Part shown: positions 8,008-17,629 of the stretch, one piece after another
Numbering within the stretch: position 1 is the stretch's first letter
Layout: each line of letters starts with the position of its first letter
Source: an uncultured Acetatifactor sp.
GTDB lineage: Bacteria; Bacillota; Clostridia; Lachnospirales; Lachnospiraceae
Direction: 5' to 3'
Assembly: GCA_934426825.1 (NCBI GenBank)
Contig: CAKRYI010000004.1
Coordinates: forward strand, 54,777-118,776
Length of the DNA: 64,000 nucleotides
Notes under the pieces: model-generated
Database searches by the model: none
What the model saw: only the letters and a program-made list of their open reading frames with translations
Told to the model about the DNA's origin: nothing
Position numbers and translations under genes: made by a program

Positions 8008-8933
8008 TGGAAGAAACGGTATTTCAAACCTTATTACAGGAAAAGGTAACGGCAATCGAGGATATTTTAAAAGAGTATCTTCCGGAGGAAAAAGGCTGCC
8101 AAAGGACGGTTTTGGAGGCAATGAACTACAGTGTGATGGCGGGAGGAAAACGTCTGCGCCCCATGCTGATGCAGGAAACTTACCGTATGTTCGGCGGAAC
8201 GGAAGAGGTTGTGGAGCCTTTTATGGCTGCCATTGAAATGATACATACCTATTCTCTGGTGCATGATGATTTGCCGGCCATGGACAATGACGAGTACCGC
8301 AGGGGCAGAAAAACAACATGGTCTGTCTACGGAGACGCCATGGGGATTCTGTCGGGAGACGGTCTTTTAAATTATGCGTTTGAAACCGCCATGCGCGCTT
8401 TCCCGGCAGCCGCAGCAGGACAGAATACACCTGACGTGATGTGGCAGCGGGTGGCAGGCGCTTTAGCCGTACTGGCAAAAAAAGCAGGTGTGTTTGGCAT
8501 GATTGGCGGTCAGACTGTGGATATTGAGTCGGAAAATAAAGATGAGCCTATCGGCATGGAACAGCTTCTGTTTATCCATGAGCATAAAACGGCGGCACTG
8601 ATACAGGCGGCAATGATGGTGGGAGCCATTCTTGCAGGCGCTGATGACAGGGCAGTGGAAGCTGTGGAAAAATGTGCTTACAATATCGGTATTGCGTTCC
8701 AAATTCAGGACGACATTTTGGACGTGACGGGGGACAGCGCGGAACTCGGTAAACTGACGGGCAGTGATGCCCAGAACCATAAGCAGACTTATGTGACTCT
8801 GAACGGTCTGGAAAAATCCAGGAAAGATGTGGAAGAGTTGTCCAGGGAGGCAACGGACATCTTAAAGAGTTTCGGCGGGGAACATGATTTTCTGGAAGAA
8901 CTGGTTATGCACCTGATTCACCGGAGAAAATAA
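8007..8933 (+). CDS. ispA: Farnesyl/geranylgeranyl diphosphate synthase
   Basis: 308 residues. Polyprenyl synthetase condensing IPP with allylic diphosphates. First aspartate-rich motif DDLPAMDND (87-95), second motif QIQDDILD, and the GGKRLRPML block (about 46-54). GGAGGA lies six bases before the ATG at 8007; a GTG at 8004 in the same frame is possible. Position between xseB and dxs matches the Firmicute cluster. Chain length (C15 or C20) cannot be told from sequence by eye. Confidence 0.93.
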   Translation: MEETVFQTLLQEKVTAIEDILKEYLPEEKGCQRTVLEAMNYSVMAGGKRLRPMLMQETYRMFGGTEEVVEPFMAAIEMIHTYSLVHDDLPAMDNDEYRRGRKTTWSVYGDAMGILSGDGLLNYAFETAMRAFPAAAAGQNTPDVMWQRVAGALAVLAKKAGVFGMIGGQTVDIESENKDEPIGMEQLLFIHEHKTAALIQAAMMVGAILAGADDRAVEAVEKCAYNIGIAFQIQDDILDVTGDSAELGKLTGSDAQNHKQTYVTLNGLEKSRKDVEELSREATDILKSFGGEHDFLEELVMHLIHRRK

Positions 8934-8958
8934 GACGAGAGAAGGTTAAAATACGGAT

Positions 8959-10839
8959 TTGGCTGGGTTAAATGACAGATTGCTTGAACAAATAGAAAAT
9001 GCAAATGATATAAAGAAGATACCCAAAGAGGATTACCCTGCGCTGGCGGAGGAAATCCGGGAATTTCTGATTGAAAAAATCAGCGTTACCGGCGGTCATC
9101 TCGGCTCTAATTTAGGTGCGGTGGAGCTTACCATGGCGCTTCATGTGGCGTTAAACCTTCCCGAAGATAAAATTATCTGGGATGTGGGTCATCAGTCTTA
9201 CACGCACAAGCTGCTTACGGGCAGAAAAGAAGGCTTTGACGAGCTGAGACAGTTTCACGGCATGAGCGGTTTTCCCAAGAGAAAAGAAAGCCGGTACGAT
9301 TCCTTTGATACGGGGCACAGCTCTACCTCTATCTCTGCCGGACTTGGTCTGGTGAAGGCGAGGGATTTAAAAGGTGAGAAGAATACCATTGTGTCGGTTA
9401 TCGGAGACGGTTCCCTGACCGGCGGCATGGCTTATGAGGCGCTAAACAATGCGGCGAAGCTGGAGACCAATTTTATTATTGTACTCAACGACAACAATAT
9501 GTCCATTTCCGAGAACGTTGGCGGTGTGTCCAAGTACCTGAACAATATCCGTACGGCAACCGGTTATCTGGATTTAAAAGAGGGTATCTACAACATGCTC
9601 AAGGGAACGCCCAAGGGCGACAGCATGGTAAACCGAATCCGCCGTGCCAAGAGCAGCTTTAAACAACTGGTGATTCCGGGAATGTTTTTTGAGGATATGG
9701 GAATTACCTATTTAGGACCCGTGGACGGTCACGATATTAACGGACTGATAACGGTTATCAAGGAGGCAAAGCGGGTAAAGGGTGCGGTAATGATTCACAC
9801 CATTACCCAGAAGGGAAAGGGATATGCTCCGGCGGAGCGTCACCCGGCAAGGTTCCACGGTGCGGAGCCTTTTGATATTGAGACGGGAATTCCCTCCCAT
9901 CCCAGAAGCGTTGCCAATTATACGGATATTTTTTCCACGGTTATGTGTAAATTGGGACAGCGGGACGAAAGCATTGTGGCAATAACGGCTGCCATGCCGG
10001 ACGGCACCGGGTTAAAGCGGTTCCGCAATATGTACCCGGAGCGGTTTTTCGACGTGGGAATTGCGGAGGAGCATGCCGTGACCTTTGCGGCAGGTTTAGC
10101 GGCAGGGGGCTTAAAGCCCATTGTTGCGGTGTATTCTTCCTTTTTACAGAGAGGATATGACCAGATACTGCATGACGTCTGCATTCAGAATCTGCCGGTT
10201 ATCTTTGCCATTGACCGTGCGGGGCTGGTGGGAAGTGACGGAGAGACGCATCAAGGCATTTTTGATTTGTCGTATCTTTCCTGTATTCCCAATATGAATA
10301 TCTGCGCACCCAAGAATAAATGGGAATTGTCCGATATGCTGAAATTTGCGGTAAAACTGGAAAAGCCCATTGCCATCCGCTATCCCAGAGGAGCGGCATA
10401 TGCGGGACTCAAGGAATACAGACAGCCGGTGGAATACGGTAAAGCGGAGTGGATTTACAGGGAGAGCGAGATAGCGCTTTTTGCTGTGGGAAGCATGGTA
10501 AAGACGGCGGAAAAGGTTCGGGAAACCCTGAAAGAAAGGGGATTTTCCGTAAGCCTTATCAATGCCCGCTTTGTAAAGCCGATTGACGAGGAGGCAGTGA
10601 GCGATGCGTGTGCAAATCATACGCTGATTGTCACCATGGAGGAAAATGTGGAGAGCGGCGGCTATGGTGAAAAGGTACTCTCCTACATGGAACGCACCGG
10701 AAAGCAGAACAAGTATCTGAATATCAGTATACCGGATGCTTATGTGGAGCACGGTGATGTGGAGCTTTTGAAAAAAGAGATAGGAATTGACGCTGACAGT
10801 ATCGTGGAACGGATTTGTGTCAGGATGAATGAGGAGTAA
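8959..10839 (+). CDS. dxs: 1-deoxy-D-xylulose-5-phosphate synthase
   Basis: 626 residues, the usual length. The first enzyme of the MEP isoprenoid pathway, thiamine-diphosphate dependent: pyruvate plus glyceraldehyde-3-phosphate gives DXP. Visible motifs: GGHLGSNLGAVELT, the ThDP site GDGSLTGGMAYEALNN, and the pyrimidine-domain block GIAEEHAVTFAAG. The start is TTG at 8959; an in-frame stop at 8947 rules out a normal start further up, and the nearest purine-rich site (gagaagg) is about 14 bases away, so initiation may be weak. Followed by tlyA with one base between. Confidence 0.95.
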   Translation: MAGLNDRLLEQIENANDIKKIPKEDYPALAEEIREFLIEKISVTGGHLGSNLGAVELTMALHVALNLPEDKIIWDVGHQSYTHKLLTGRKEGFDELRQFHGMSGFPKRKESRYDSFDTGHSSTSISAGLGLVKARDLKGEKNTIVSVIGDGSLTGGMAYEALNNAAKLETNFIIVLNDNNMSISENVGGVSKYLNNIRTATGYLDLKEGIYNMLKGTPKGDSMVNRIRRAKSSFKQLVIPGMFFEDMGITYLGPVDGHDINGLITVIKEAKRVKGAVMIHTITQKGKGYAPAERHPARFHGAEPFDIETGIPSHPRSVANYTDIFSTVMCKLGQRDESIVAITAAMPDGTGLKRFRNMYPERFFDVGIAEEHAVTFAAGLAAGGLKPIVAVYSSFLQRGYDQILHDVCIQNLPVIFAIDRAGLVGSDGETHQGIFDLSYLSCIPNMNICAPKNKWELSDMLKFAVKLEKPIAIRYPRGAAYAGLKEYRQPVEYGKAEWIYRESEIALFAVGSMVKTAEKVRETLKERGFSVSLINARFVKPIDEEAVSDACANHTLIVTMEENVESGGYGEKVLSYMERTGKQNKYLNISIPDAYVEHGDVELLKKEIGIDADSIVERICVRMNEE

Positions 10840-10840
10840 C

Positions 10841-11725
10841 ATGAAGGAACGATTGGATGTCATTCTGGTAAATCAGGGGTATGCACCTTCCAGAGAGAAA
10901 GCAAAAGCAATCATTATGTCCGGCAATGTGTATGTGAACGGGCAGAAAGAGGACAAGGCGGGCACTGCCTTTGACGTGAGTAAAATCAAACTGGAAGTGC
11001 GGGGCAGTACCTTAAAATATGTAAGCCGGGGCGGGTTAAAGTTAGAAAAAGCCATGGAAACATGGGGCTTTGACTTACAGAATGCCGTGTGCATGGATAT
11101 TGGCGCCTCCACCGGCGGCTTTACGGACTGTATGCTCCAGAACGGTGCCACAAAGGTGTACTCCGTGGATGTGGGTCACGGACAGCTTGCATGGAAGCTC
11201 AGAAATGATGAGCGGGTCGTGTGCATGGAGCAGACCAACTTCCGCTATATGGTGCGGGATGACATTCAGGACGATTTGGATTTTGCCAGTGTGGATGTTT
11301 CTTTTATATCTTTAACCAAGATACTTATACCGGCACGCAATCTGTTAAAGACCGGCGGGCAGATGGTATGTCTGATTAAACCCCAGTTTGAGGCCGGCAG
11401 GGAAAAGGTCGGTAAAAACGGTGTGGTCAGGGAGCCGCAGACCCACGAAGAGGTCATACAGAAGATTGTGGATTATGCGGACAGCATCGGTTTTACGGTG
11501 CTGCATCTGGAGTATTCTCCCATCAAGGGGCCGGAGGGAAATATCGAGTATCTGGTTCATCTGAAAAAAGAGTCGGAGCCGGACGAGGAGATACGAAATC
11601 TCACGGAGCGGGAGGCAGAGGAACGCTTAAGCAAAATTGTACAGGCAAAAAGCGGTCTGTCCCACACACCGGAATGGGAAGACATGATTCACAAGACAGT
11701 GGAAAATTCGCACATGAATTTTTAA
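10841..11725 (+). CDS. tlyA: TlyA family RNA 2'-O-methyltransferase / hemolysin-like protein
   Basis: 294 residues. S4 RNA-binding domain (about 1-62: MKERLDVILVNQGYAPSREK) followed by an FtsJ-like methyltransferase (about 80-250) with the SAM motif DIGASTGGFTDC. TlyA methylates rRNA in Mycobacterium; the Bacillus homologue YqxC is less well defined. The ATG at 10841 follows gagga and the dxs stop directly; an ATG at 10829 inside dxs is less likely. Between dxs and nadK as in many Clostridia. Confidence 0.92.
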   Translation: MKERLDVILVNQGYAPSREKAKAIIMSGNVYVNGQKEDKAGTAFDVSKIKLEVRGSTLKYVSRGGLKLEKAMETWGFDLQNAVCMDIGASTGGFTDCMLQNGATKVYSVDVGHGQLAWKLRNDERVVCMEQTNFRYMVRDDIQDDLDFASVDVSFISLTKILIPARNLLKTGGQMVCLIKPQFEAGREKVGKNGVVREPQTHEEVIQKIVDYADSIGFTVLHLEYSPIKGPEGNIEYLVHLKKESEPDEEIRNLTEREAEERLSKIVQAKSGLSHTPEWEDMIHKTVENSHMNF

Positions 11726-11748
11726 TGCGGGGAAAAGAGGTGAGGGAT

Positions 11749-12621
11749 ATGAAACATTTTCTAATCTACACCAATCGGAATAAAGACAGGGAACTGACAA
11801 CCACAAAGCGGATATGTGAGTATTTGGAAAAGAGGGGGCAGAAGGTTTCCGTCATGGTACAGGCGCCGGAAGCGTCTGCTTTGCCGGGGGAAGAACCGGA
11901 GGAAGGCACCGGGGAAATTGTCCCGGATGCGGACTGCATGATTGTGCTTGGCGGTGACGGCACGGTGCTTCAGGCAGTGCGGGACTGTAAGAGCGACCAT
12001 ATCCCCATCATCGGCGTGAATCTGGGTACTCTCGGATATATGACGGAGATTGAGCCGGACAATTTAGAAGATGCGCTGGAGAGACTGCTCGCCGGGAAAT
12101 ACGGTCAGGAATCCCGCATGATGTTAAGCGGAAGAATTGATGCCGTGGACGGTACTTGTGAGGAAGGCTGGGCGCTTAACGATATTGTCATTGCAAGGCG
12201 GGGAACCTTGCAGGTCATCCGGTTCAATATTTATGTCAACGGACTGTTTTTAAACAGCTATCATGCGGACGGTGTTATTGTCACAACGCCTACCGGTTCC
12301 ACCGGATATAATCTGTCCGCCGGAGGACCGATTATCGAGCCGAAGGCGAGACTTATCATGCTGACGCCGATTTGTCCCCATACACTGAATCAGAGAAGTA
12401 TTATTCTCTCCCCGGAGGATGTGATTGAGATTGAGATTCCGGAGGGAAAGGAAGGACGGATGCAGACGGTGGAGGCGGCGTTTGACGGGAGCAGCCATAC
12501 TGTGATGATGCACACCGGGGACCGCATCCGTATTGCGCAGTCCAAGAAGGTGACGGAGTTTATCCAACTGAATCAGGTGAGTTTTCTGGAAGTATTGCAT
12601 AAAAAAATGAGCGAGAGCTAG
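11749..12621 (+). CDS. nadK: NAD kinase
   Basis: 290 residues. Phosphorylates NAD to NADP. Signatures: GGDG (68-71) in VLGGDGTVLQAV and the TPTGSTGYNLSAGGP block. I chose the ATG at 11749 after gaggtgaggg; earlier in-frame starts lie in or near the tlyA stop (11725). A short acidic insert (GEEPEEGTGE, about 47-56) replaces the usual loop before the catalytic GGDG. Directly followed by argR. Confidence 0.94.
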   Translation: MKHFLIYTNRNKDRELTTTKRICEYLEKRGQKVSVMVQAPEASALPGEEPEEGTGEIVPDADCMIVLGGDGTVLQAVRDCKSDHIPIIGVNLGTLGYMTEIEPDNLEDALERLLAGKYGQESRMMLSGRIDAVDGTCEEGWALNDIVIARRGTLQVIRFNIYVNGLFLNSYHADGVIVTTPTGSTGYNLSAGGPIIEPKARLIMLTPICPHTLNQRSIILSPEDVIEIEIPEGKEGRMQTVEAAFDGSSHTVMMHTGDRIRIAQSKKVTEFIQLNQVSFLEVLHKKMSES

Positions 12622-12634
12622 AAAAGGGGGCTTT

Positions 12635-13087
12635 ATGAAAAAAATCAGACATCGAAAGATTGTGGAGATTATTGAAAACCACAATGTAGAGACGCAGGAG
12701 GAACTGGCGGGCTATCTGAAAGAGGCGGGATTTGTGGTGACACAGGCTACCGTGTCAAGGGACATTCGGGAATTGAACCTTTCCAAAGTGCCTGACGGAA
12801 ACGGCAGACAGAAGTATGTGGTGCTGCAGCAGGATGACAGCCGGCTTGGGGATAAATACATCCGTGTGCTGAGAGACGGTTTCGCTTCCATGGATATGGC
12901 ACAGAATATTCTGGTGGTAAAGACGGTGTCCGGTATGGCAATGGCTGTTGCGGCGGCGCTGGACGCCTTGAAATTTCCTGAGATAGTGGGGTGTATCGCA
13001 GGGGATGATACCATTATGGTGGCTGTCCGCACGGTGGAGGACACACAGGCACTGATGGACAAAATTCATGTTATGATTGAAAAGTGA
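12635..13087 (+). CDS. argR: Arginine repressor ArgR/AhrC
   Basis: 150 residues. N-terminal winged helix (about 1-70, with ATVSRDIRELNL as recognition helix) and C-terminal arginine-binding oligomerisation domain with the GCIAGDDTIMVAVRT motif. Controls arginine biosynthesis and catabolism. Preceded by aaaaggggg and placed between nadK and recN as in Bacillus, where ahrC-recN are neighbours. No arginine genes are in the window. Confidence 0.95.
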   Translation: MKKIRHRKIVEIIENHNVETQEELAGYLKEAGFVVTQATVSRDIRELNLSKVPDGNGRQKYVVLQQDDSRLGDKYIRVLRDGFASMDMAQNILVVKTVSGMAMAVAAALDALKFPEIVGCIAGDDTIMVAVRTVEDTQALMDKIHVMIEK

Positions 13088-13150
13088 CAATTATTTTATG
13101 TACATTGCTGGCCCGTTTGCTTTGGGGAAGGTACATAAAGGAGAGAAAAT

Positions 13151-14842
13151 ATGTTACAGAGCTTACATGTGAAAAATCTTGCTTTGATGCAGGAGACAGA
13201 GGTGGAGTTTGGCAGGGGATTAAATATCCTGACCGGTGAAACGGGTGCGGGAAAATCCCTGCTTATCGGTTCCGTCAATTTAGCGCTGGGAGGCAAATTC
13301 GACAAGGATATGCTCAGAAAAGGTGCCGACAGTGCGCTGGTAGAACTTATCTTTTTTGACAAAGGAGATAAGGTGGCGGCTAAAATGCGGGAACTGGAAC
13401 TGGAGCCGGACGAGGAAGGATGCGTTATCATCAGCCGCAAGATGCAGGTTGGAAGAAGCGTGTTTAAAATTAACGGGGAGACTGTGACTGCCAGACAGGT
13501 AAAGGATTTGGCGGAGGTGCTGATTGACATTCACGGACAGCATGAACACCAGTCTTTACTGAATAAGAAAAAGCACCTTGAAATTTTAGACGCTTACTGT
13601 GGCAGTGAGCTGGAGGCACCTATGACGGCAGTTGAAAGCGCCTATCAGGAGTGCAAGAAGTTGCAGAAGGCATTGGAAGAGGAAACCATGGATGAAGCCG
13701 GCAAAGCAAAAGAGCAGTCGCTGGCGGAGTTTGAATATCAGGAGATAGAAGAGGCAAAGTTAATTGTCGGGGAAGACGAGGAACTGGAGCAACGTTACCG
13801 CCTGATGTCCAACAGTAAAAAAATTACGGAGAGCCTTTCCGAGAGTTACCGGTATACGGCAAATGATTCCGAGACCGGAGCCGGAAGTTCCATCAGCCGT
13901 GCTCTGCGAGCTCTGCGGAGTGTGACCGCGTATGACGGCAGACTGGAAGAATTGGAACAGCAGCTTACGGATGTGGATAATCTGCTGGCGGATTACAACC
14001 GGGATATTTCCGAATATCTGAGCGATTGTGAATTTGACGAGGAAGATTTCCGAACCGTGGAGGACAGGCTGAACCTTATCAACCATTTAAAGGGAAAATA
14101 CGGACATACCATAGAGGAGATACTGGAATATGGGCAGTCCAGACAGGAACTTTTACAAAAATTGTCGGACTATGACGCCTATATGGAAGGCCTGCAAAAG
14201 AAGTTACGGGAGTGTGAAAAGAAACTGGATCAGGCGTGCTTTGCAGTTTCCGAAATCCGGAAGCGGAATGCAAGGCAGTTGACGGCGAAGCTGACGGAGG
14301 CACTGGTGCACTTGAATTTTCTGACCGTGCAGTTTGAGGTGGCGGTTCGGCCGGAAAGCCAGATTACGGCAAAAGGATATGATGACGTGGAGTTTTTGAT
14401 TTCCACCAATCCCGGCGAGAGTATCAAGCCTCTGGGTCAGGTAGCAAGCGGCGGTGAATTGTCCAGAGTGATGCTGGCGATTAAGACGGTTTTAGCCGGA
14501 AAAGATGAAATCGACACCCTGATATTTGATGAGATTGATGCGGGAATCAGCGGCAAAACCGCATGGCGGGTATCGGAGCAGTTAGACACTGTGGCACACG
14601 CCCATCAGGTTATCTGCATTACGCATCTGCCCCAGATTGCGGCAATGGCGGATGTCCATTTTGTCATTGAAAAAAGCAGTACGGCGGAAAATACGATTAC
14701 CGACATCCGGAAAACGGACGAAACGGAAAGTCTTGGAGAACTGGCAAGACTGTTGGGCAGTGATGAGCTGACGGAAGCCGCTTTAAGCAATGCGAAAGAA
14801 ATGCAGGCGCAGGCAAAACAGCATAAAACGGAAACAGCGTAA
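13151..14842 (+). CDS. recN: DNA repair protein RecN
   Basis: 563 residues. SMC-like ATPase for double-strand break repair. Walker A GETGAGKS (29-36), long central coiled coil (about 155-370), the ABC signature ASGGELSRVMLAIK and Walker B TLIFDEIDAGISG. Full length. Follows argR after 63 bases and is followed by a strong terminator, so SpoIVB is transcribed separately. Confidence 0.96.
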   Translation: MLQSLHVKNLALMQETEVEFGRGLNILTGETGAGKSLLIGSVNLALGGKFDKDMLRKGADSALVELIFFDKGDKVAAKMRELELEPDEEGCVIISRKMQVGRSVFKINGETVTARQVKDLAEVLIDIHGQHEHQSLLNKKKHLEILDAYCGSELEAPMTAVESAYQECKKLQKALEEETMDEAGKAKEQSLAEFEYQEIEEAKLIVGEDEELEQRYRLMSNSKKITESLSESYRYTANDSETGAGSSISRALRALRSVTAYDGRLEELEQQLTDVDNLLADYNRDISEYLSDCEFDEEDFRTVEDRLNLINHLKGKYGHTIEEILEYGQSRQELLQKLSDYDAYMEGLQKKLRECEKKLDQACFAVSEIRKRNARQLTAKLTEALVHLNFLTVQFEVAVRPESQITAKGYDDVEFLISTNPGESIKPLGQVASGGELSRVMLAIKTVLAGKDEIDTLIFDEIDAGISGKTAWRVSEQLDTVAHAHQVICITHLPQIAAMADVHFVIEKSSTAENTITDIRKTDETESLGELARLLGSDELTEAALSNAKEMQAQAKQHKTETA

Positions 14843-14864
14843 AAACGATGTATCAAGGAGAAAC

Positions 14865-14917
14865 ACACCTGTTACATTGCATGGAAAGAAGATGCAATGT
14901 GGCAGGTGTATTTTATT
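14865..14917 (+). terminator. Terminator after recN
   Basis: Stem acacctg..acattgcat pairs with atgcaatgt..caggtgt (two G-U pairs in the middle), loop ggaaagaag, then ttttatt. Confidence 0.8.
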
Positions 14918-15015
14918 GCTTTAAAAATCGCATACTACTTGGGAAGGAAAAATTATGGAATAGGGAACGAATCTCCGTGTCAGGGTGCCACAAAGGTGAC
15001 AGAATGTGAGGAAAT

Positions 15016-16368
15016 ATGAAAATATGGGTGACGGAAAGTGAAAAAATAAAGAAGAGTGCCGGTGAGGACGTGGTTGTACTGCTTTGCAACTGGAAGAAGA
15101 AAGTGAGAAGGTACCGGATATACAGAAGGTGTCTTTGCGCGGCACTTATTTTAAGCTATGCGGTGCTGGCAGGGTTTGGATATTACCGTATGGACAGCAG
15201 CATTCCCTCCGTCATTCGTGTGCGTGCCGGTGAGGAACAGTCCTTCCGGCTGGGAGTTCCGGCAAAGGCAGAGATTGTGAGTGCGGGAAGCCGGGCGGAA
15301 AGTAATATTCCCCAAGGGGCAGTTACCATTGATTTGAGCCGGACGGTCACCATGAAGGCAGAGGAGATGGAAGAATACCTGATGGATGTCAGGTTGTTCG
15401 GATTTCTGCCTTTTAAGCAGGTGGACATTCAGGTGATAGAGGCACAGGAACTGATTCCGGTAGGGGTTCCCATCGGCATTTACATGAAGGCGGACGGAAT
15501 CATGGTAATCGGAACAGGAGAATTTACCGGGATGGACGGAGTAAACCATTCCCCGGCAAAGCACATTCTGCACTCCGGAGATTATGTGAAAAAGTTAAAC
15601 GGGGAGAGCGTGGAGGATAAGGATACTTTTATTGCCCAAATAGAAAAGTGCGGTGGCGTAGAGCAGGTTATCACACTGGAGCGGGACGGGGAAATCATGG
15701 GCGTAAAAATAAAACCCGTGCAGGATCAGTCCGGCGCATGGCGAATCGGAGCATGGGTGAGAGATAACACGCAGGGTGTGGGCACCATGACTTATATCGA
15801 TGCGGACGGAAATTTCGGCGCACTGGGACATGGAATCAACGACGTGGACACCAGTGAACTGATGGATATGTACGACGGCACACTTTATCAGACGGATATT
15901 GTGGCAATACACCGGGGAAGTGTGGGAAAACCGGGGGAAATGGTAGGAATGATAACGTATTCCGACGACCGTATTTTGGGAGATATTACCTTGAACAGCA
16001 AGCGGGGAATTTTTGGAAAATGTAACCAGAAAGCATTGGGAATGACGGATGCAAAGCCTATGCCGGTGGGATTAAAGCAGGAAATAAAAGAAGGAGCAGC
16101 GCAGGTACTTTGTACCGTGGACGGAACCACCAGATATTATGACATTGAAATTACGGATATTCATCTCGACCACGACAATATCAACAGAGGGCTGGAAATC
16201 AAGGTGACGGACAAGGAGCTTTTGCAAATCACCGGGGGCATTGTACAGGGCATGAGCGGCGCCCCCATTGTGCAGAACGGAAAACTGATAGGCGCCGTGA
16301 CCCATGTCCTTGTTCAGGACAGCTCCAGAGGATATGGAATTTTTATTGAAAATATGCTGGAGCATTGA
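15016..16368 (+). CDS. spoIVB: SpoIVB serine peptidase
   Basis: 450 residues. Forespore-secreted S55 peptidase that triggers pro-sigma-K processing. Membrane anchor about 38-56, PDZ domain about 145-235, catalytic His272 in GHGIND and Ser414 in QGMSGAPIV. The cytoplasmic N-terminus before the anchor (about 36 residues) is longer than in Bacillus; an internal start is possible but I saw none better. recN-spoIVB-spo0A is the standard order, yet spo0A does not follow here. The sequence upstream may hold a sporulation-sigma promoter; I could not define it. Confidence 0.94.
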   Translation: MKIWVTESEKIKKSAGEDVVVLLCNWKKKVRRYRIYRRCLCAALILSYAVLAGFGYYRMDSSIPSVIRVRAGEEQSFRLGVPAKAEIVSAGSRAESNIPQGAVTIDLSRTVTMKAEEMEEYLMDVRLFGFLPFKQVDIQVIEAQELIPVGVPIGIYMKADGIMVIGTGEFTGMDGVNHSPAKHILHSGDYVKKLNGESVEDKDTFIAQIEKCGGVEQVITLERDGEIMGVKIKPVQDQSGAWRIGAWVRDNTQGVGTMTYIDADGNFGALGHGINDVDTSELMDMYDGTLYQTDIVAIHRGSVGKPGEMVGMITYSDDRILGDITLNSKRGIFGKCNQKALGMTDAKPMPVGLKQEIKEGAAQVLCTVDGTTRYYDIEITDIHLDHDNINRGLEIKVTDKELLQITGGIVQGMSGAPIVQNGKLIGAVTHVLVQDSSRGYGIFIENMLEH

Positions 16369-16377
16369 GTCCATGCC

Positions 16378-16440
16378 GTCCACTCCTACAAAGAGGGCGA
16401 TACAAGCTCGCTTGTAAGAGCCCTCTTTGTAGGAGTGGAC
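16378..16440 (+). repeat. Perfect 21-bp inverted repeat (large hairpin)
   Basis: Bases 16378-16398 are exactly complementary to 16420-16440. Between them a second stem tacaag/cttgta (16401-16406, 16411-16416) closes a ctcg loop. No T-run follows, so it is not a classical terminator. It begins nine bases after the spoIVB stop. Confidence 0.85.
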
Positions 16441-16507
16441 GATACGGCGAAAGCCGTGCATGAGCAGGAAGCGAAGCGGAATGCGAATGCAGCATTGACG
16501 CATTCAT
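16441..16507 (+). repeat. Cluster of small hairpins after the large palindrome
   Basis: acggc/gccgt (around 16444-16457, loop gaaa), then gaatgcg pairing with cgcattc (around 16479-16505) with aatgc/gcatt nested inside. The words atgagcag at about 16460 and 16509 form a direct repeat. The rest of the 259-base gap (16508-16627) is AT-rich with no gene seen. Confidence 0.55.
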
Positions 16508-16627
16508 ATGAGCAGAAAAAGTTATAAAAATTTAAGGAATAATCAGAGCATGCAGAGGTTGACGGACAGTTCCTCTTATGGTACTGTTATACTGTAGTGG
16601 GTAAGGAAAGCGAAAGGATAAACGAGC

Positions 16628-17575
16628 GTGAAATTACTGTTTATGAATCCGGTTCTAAAGCATAATATCTGGGGCGGCAGCCGCTTGAGAACAGAGTATG
16701 GATATTCGGCGGCAGGTGAAGATATAGGCGAGTGTTGGGGAATTGCAGCCCATCCGCACGGGGATTGTACCGTCCGTGACGGAGAGTATGCGGGAAAATC
16801 CCTGTCCTGGCTGTGGAAGAATCAGCCTGAGATTTTTGGAAAGACCTGCAAAGACACAGAGGGAAAGGTTTTTCCGCTGTTAATCAAAATCATTGACGCC
16901 AGGCAGGATCTGAGCATACAGGTGCACCCGGATGATGCTTATGCGGATATTCATGAAAATCATTCGCTGGGAAAGACGGAGTGCTGGTATATTTTGCACT
17001 GTGGAGAAAACGCAGAACTTGTGGTAGAGCACAACGCTAAGACAAGGGAAGAACTGCAGGATATGATTCGGACAGGCAGTTGGGAAGAACTGATACGCAC
17101 GGTTCCCGTGAGAGAAGGGGATTTTATTGAGATTGAGCCGGGAACGGTTCATTCCATCAAAGGCGGAATCGTATTGTTGGAGACCCAGCAGAACAGCGAC
17201 ATTACATACAGGCTTTACGATTACGGCAGACTGGTGGACGGAAAGCCGAGAGAGCTGCATTTGGACAAATGTATGGATGTTATCACGGTGCCTGCAAAGG
17301 ATTTGAAAAGCTGTCTGTTCCATACGGACAATCTGGAGAGCAACAGACTGCTTATGCTTTATGAGAGTGACTATTACAGAGTATATAAGCTGGCGGTTAC
17401 AGAGGAAATGTCATTTGAAAAGAAGGACGCATATCTGCTTGCAACGGTAGTGGAAGGCTGCGGCTGTATCAACGGTGAGAAAGTGAAGAAAGGGGACAAT
17501 TTTATTATTCCCTTTGGAATGGAAACGATTCATTGCACCGGAGAAATGGAACTGATAATGTCAACCGAAGTATAA
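16628..17575 (+). CDS. manA: Mannose-6-phosphate isomerase, class I (first copy)
   Basis: 315 residues from GTG. Interconverts mannose-6-phosphate and fructose-6-phosphate. Cupin zinc ligands: Gln and His in QVHPDD, Glu in GKTECWY, His in PGTVHSI. Its base composition resembles the housekeeping genes upstream rather than the AT-rich block downstream. It is followed after 54 bases by a GH130 phosphorylase, suggesting a two-gene mannose module. A second manA lies at 36267; the two proteins are clearly related but divergent. Confidence 0.93.
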   Translation: MKLLFMNPVLKHNIWGGSRLRTEYGYSAAGEDIGECWGIAAHPHGDCTVRDGEYAGKSLSWLWKNQPEIFGKTCKDTEGKVFPLLIKIIDARQDLSIQVHPDDAYADIHENHSLGKTECWYILHCGENAELVVEHNAKTREELQDMIRTGSWEELIRTVPVREGDFIEIEPGTVHSIKGGIVLLETQQNSDITYRLYDYGRLVDGKPRELHLDKCMDVITVPAKDLKSCLFHTDNLESNRLLMLYESDYYRVYKLAVTEEMSFEKKDAYLLATVVEGCGCINGEKVKKGDNFIIPFGMETIHCTGEMELIMSTEV

Positions 17576-17629
17576 CACGTATCATGCCGGTTTTTATAGG
17601 AAAACAATGCAGTAAAGGAGGAAATGATA

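Noticed and set aside
16441..16627. Remnant of spo0A after spoIVB
   Set aside because: No reading frame in the gap encodes receiver or Spo0A DNA-binding motifs.
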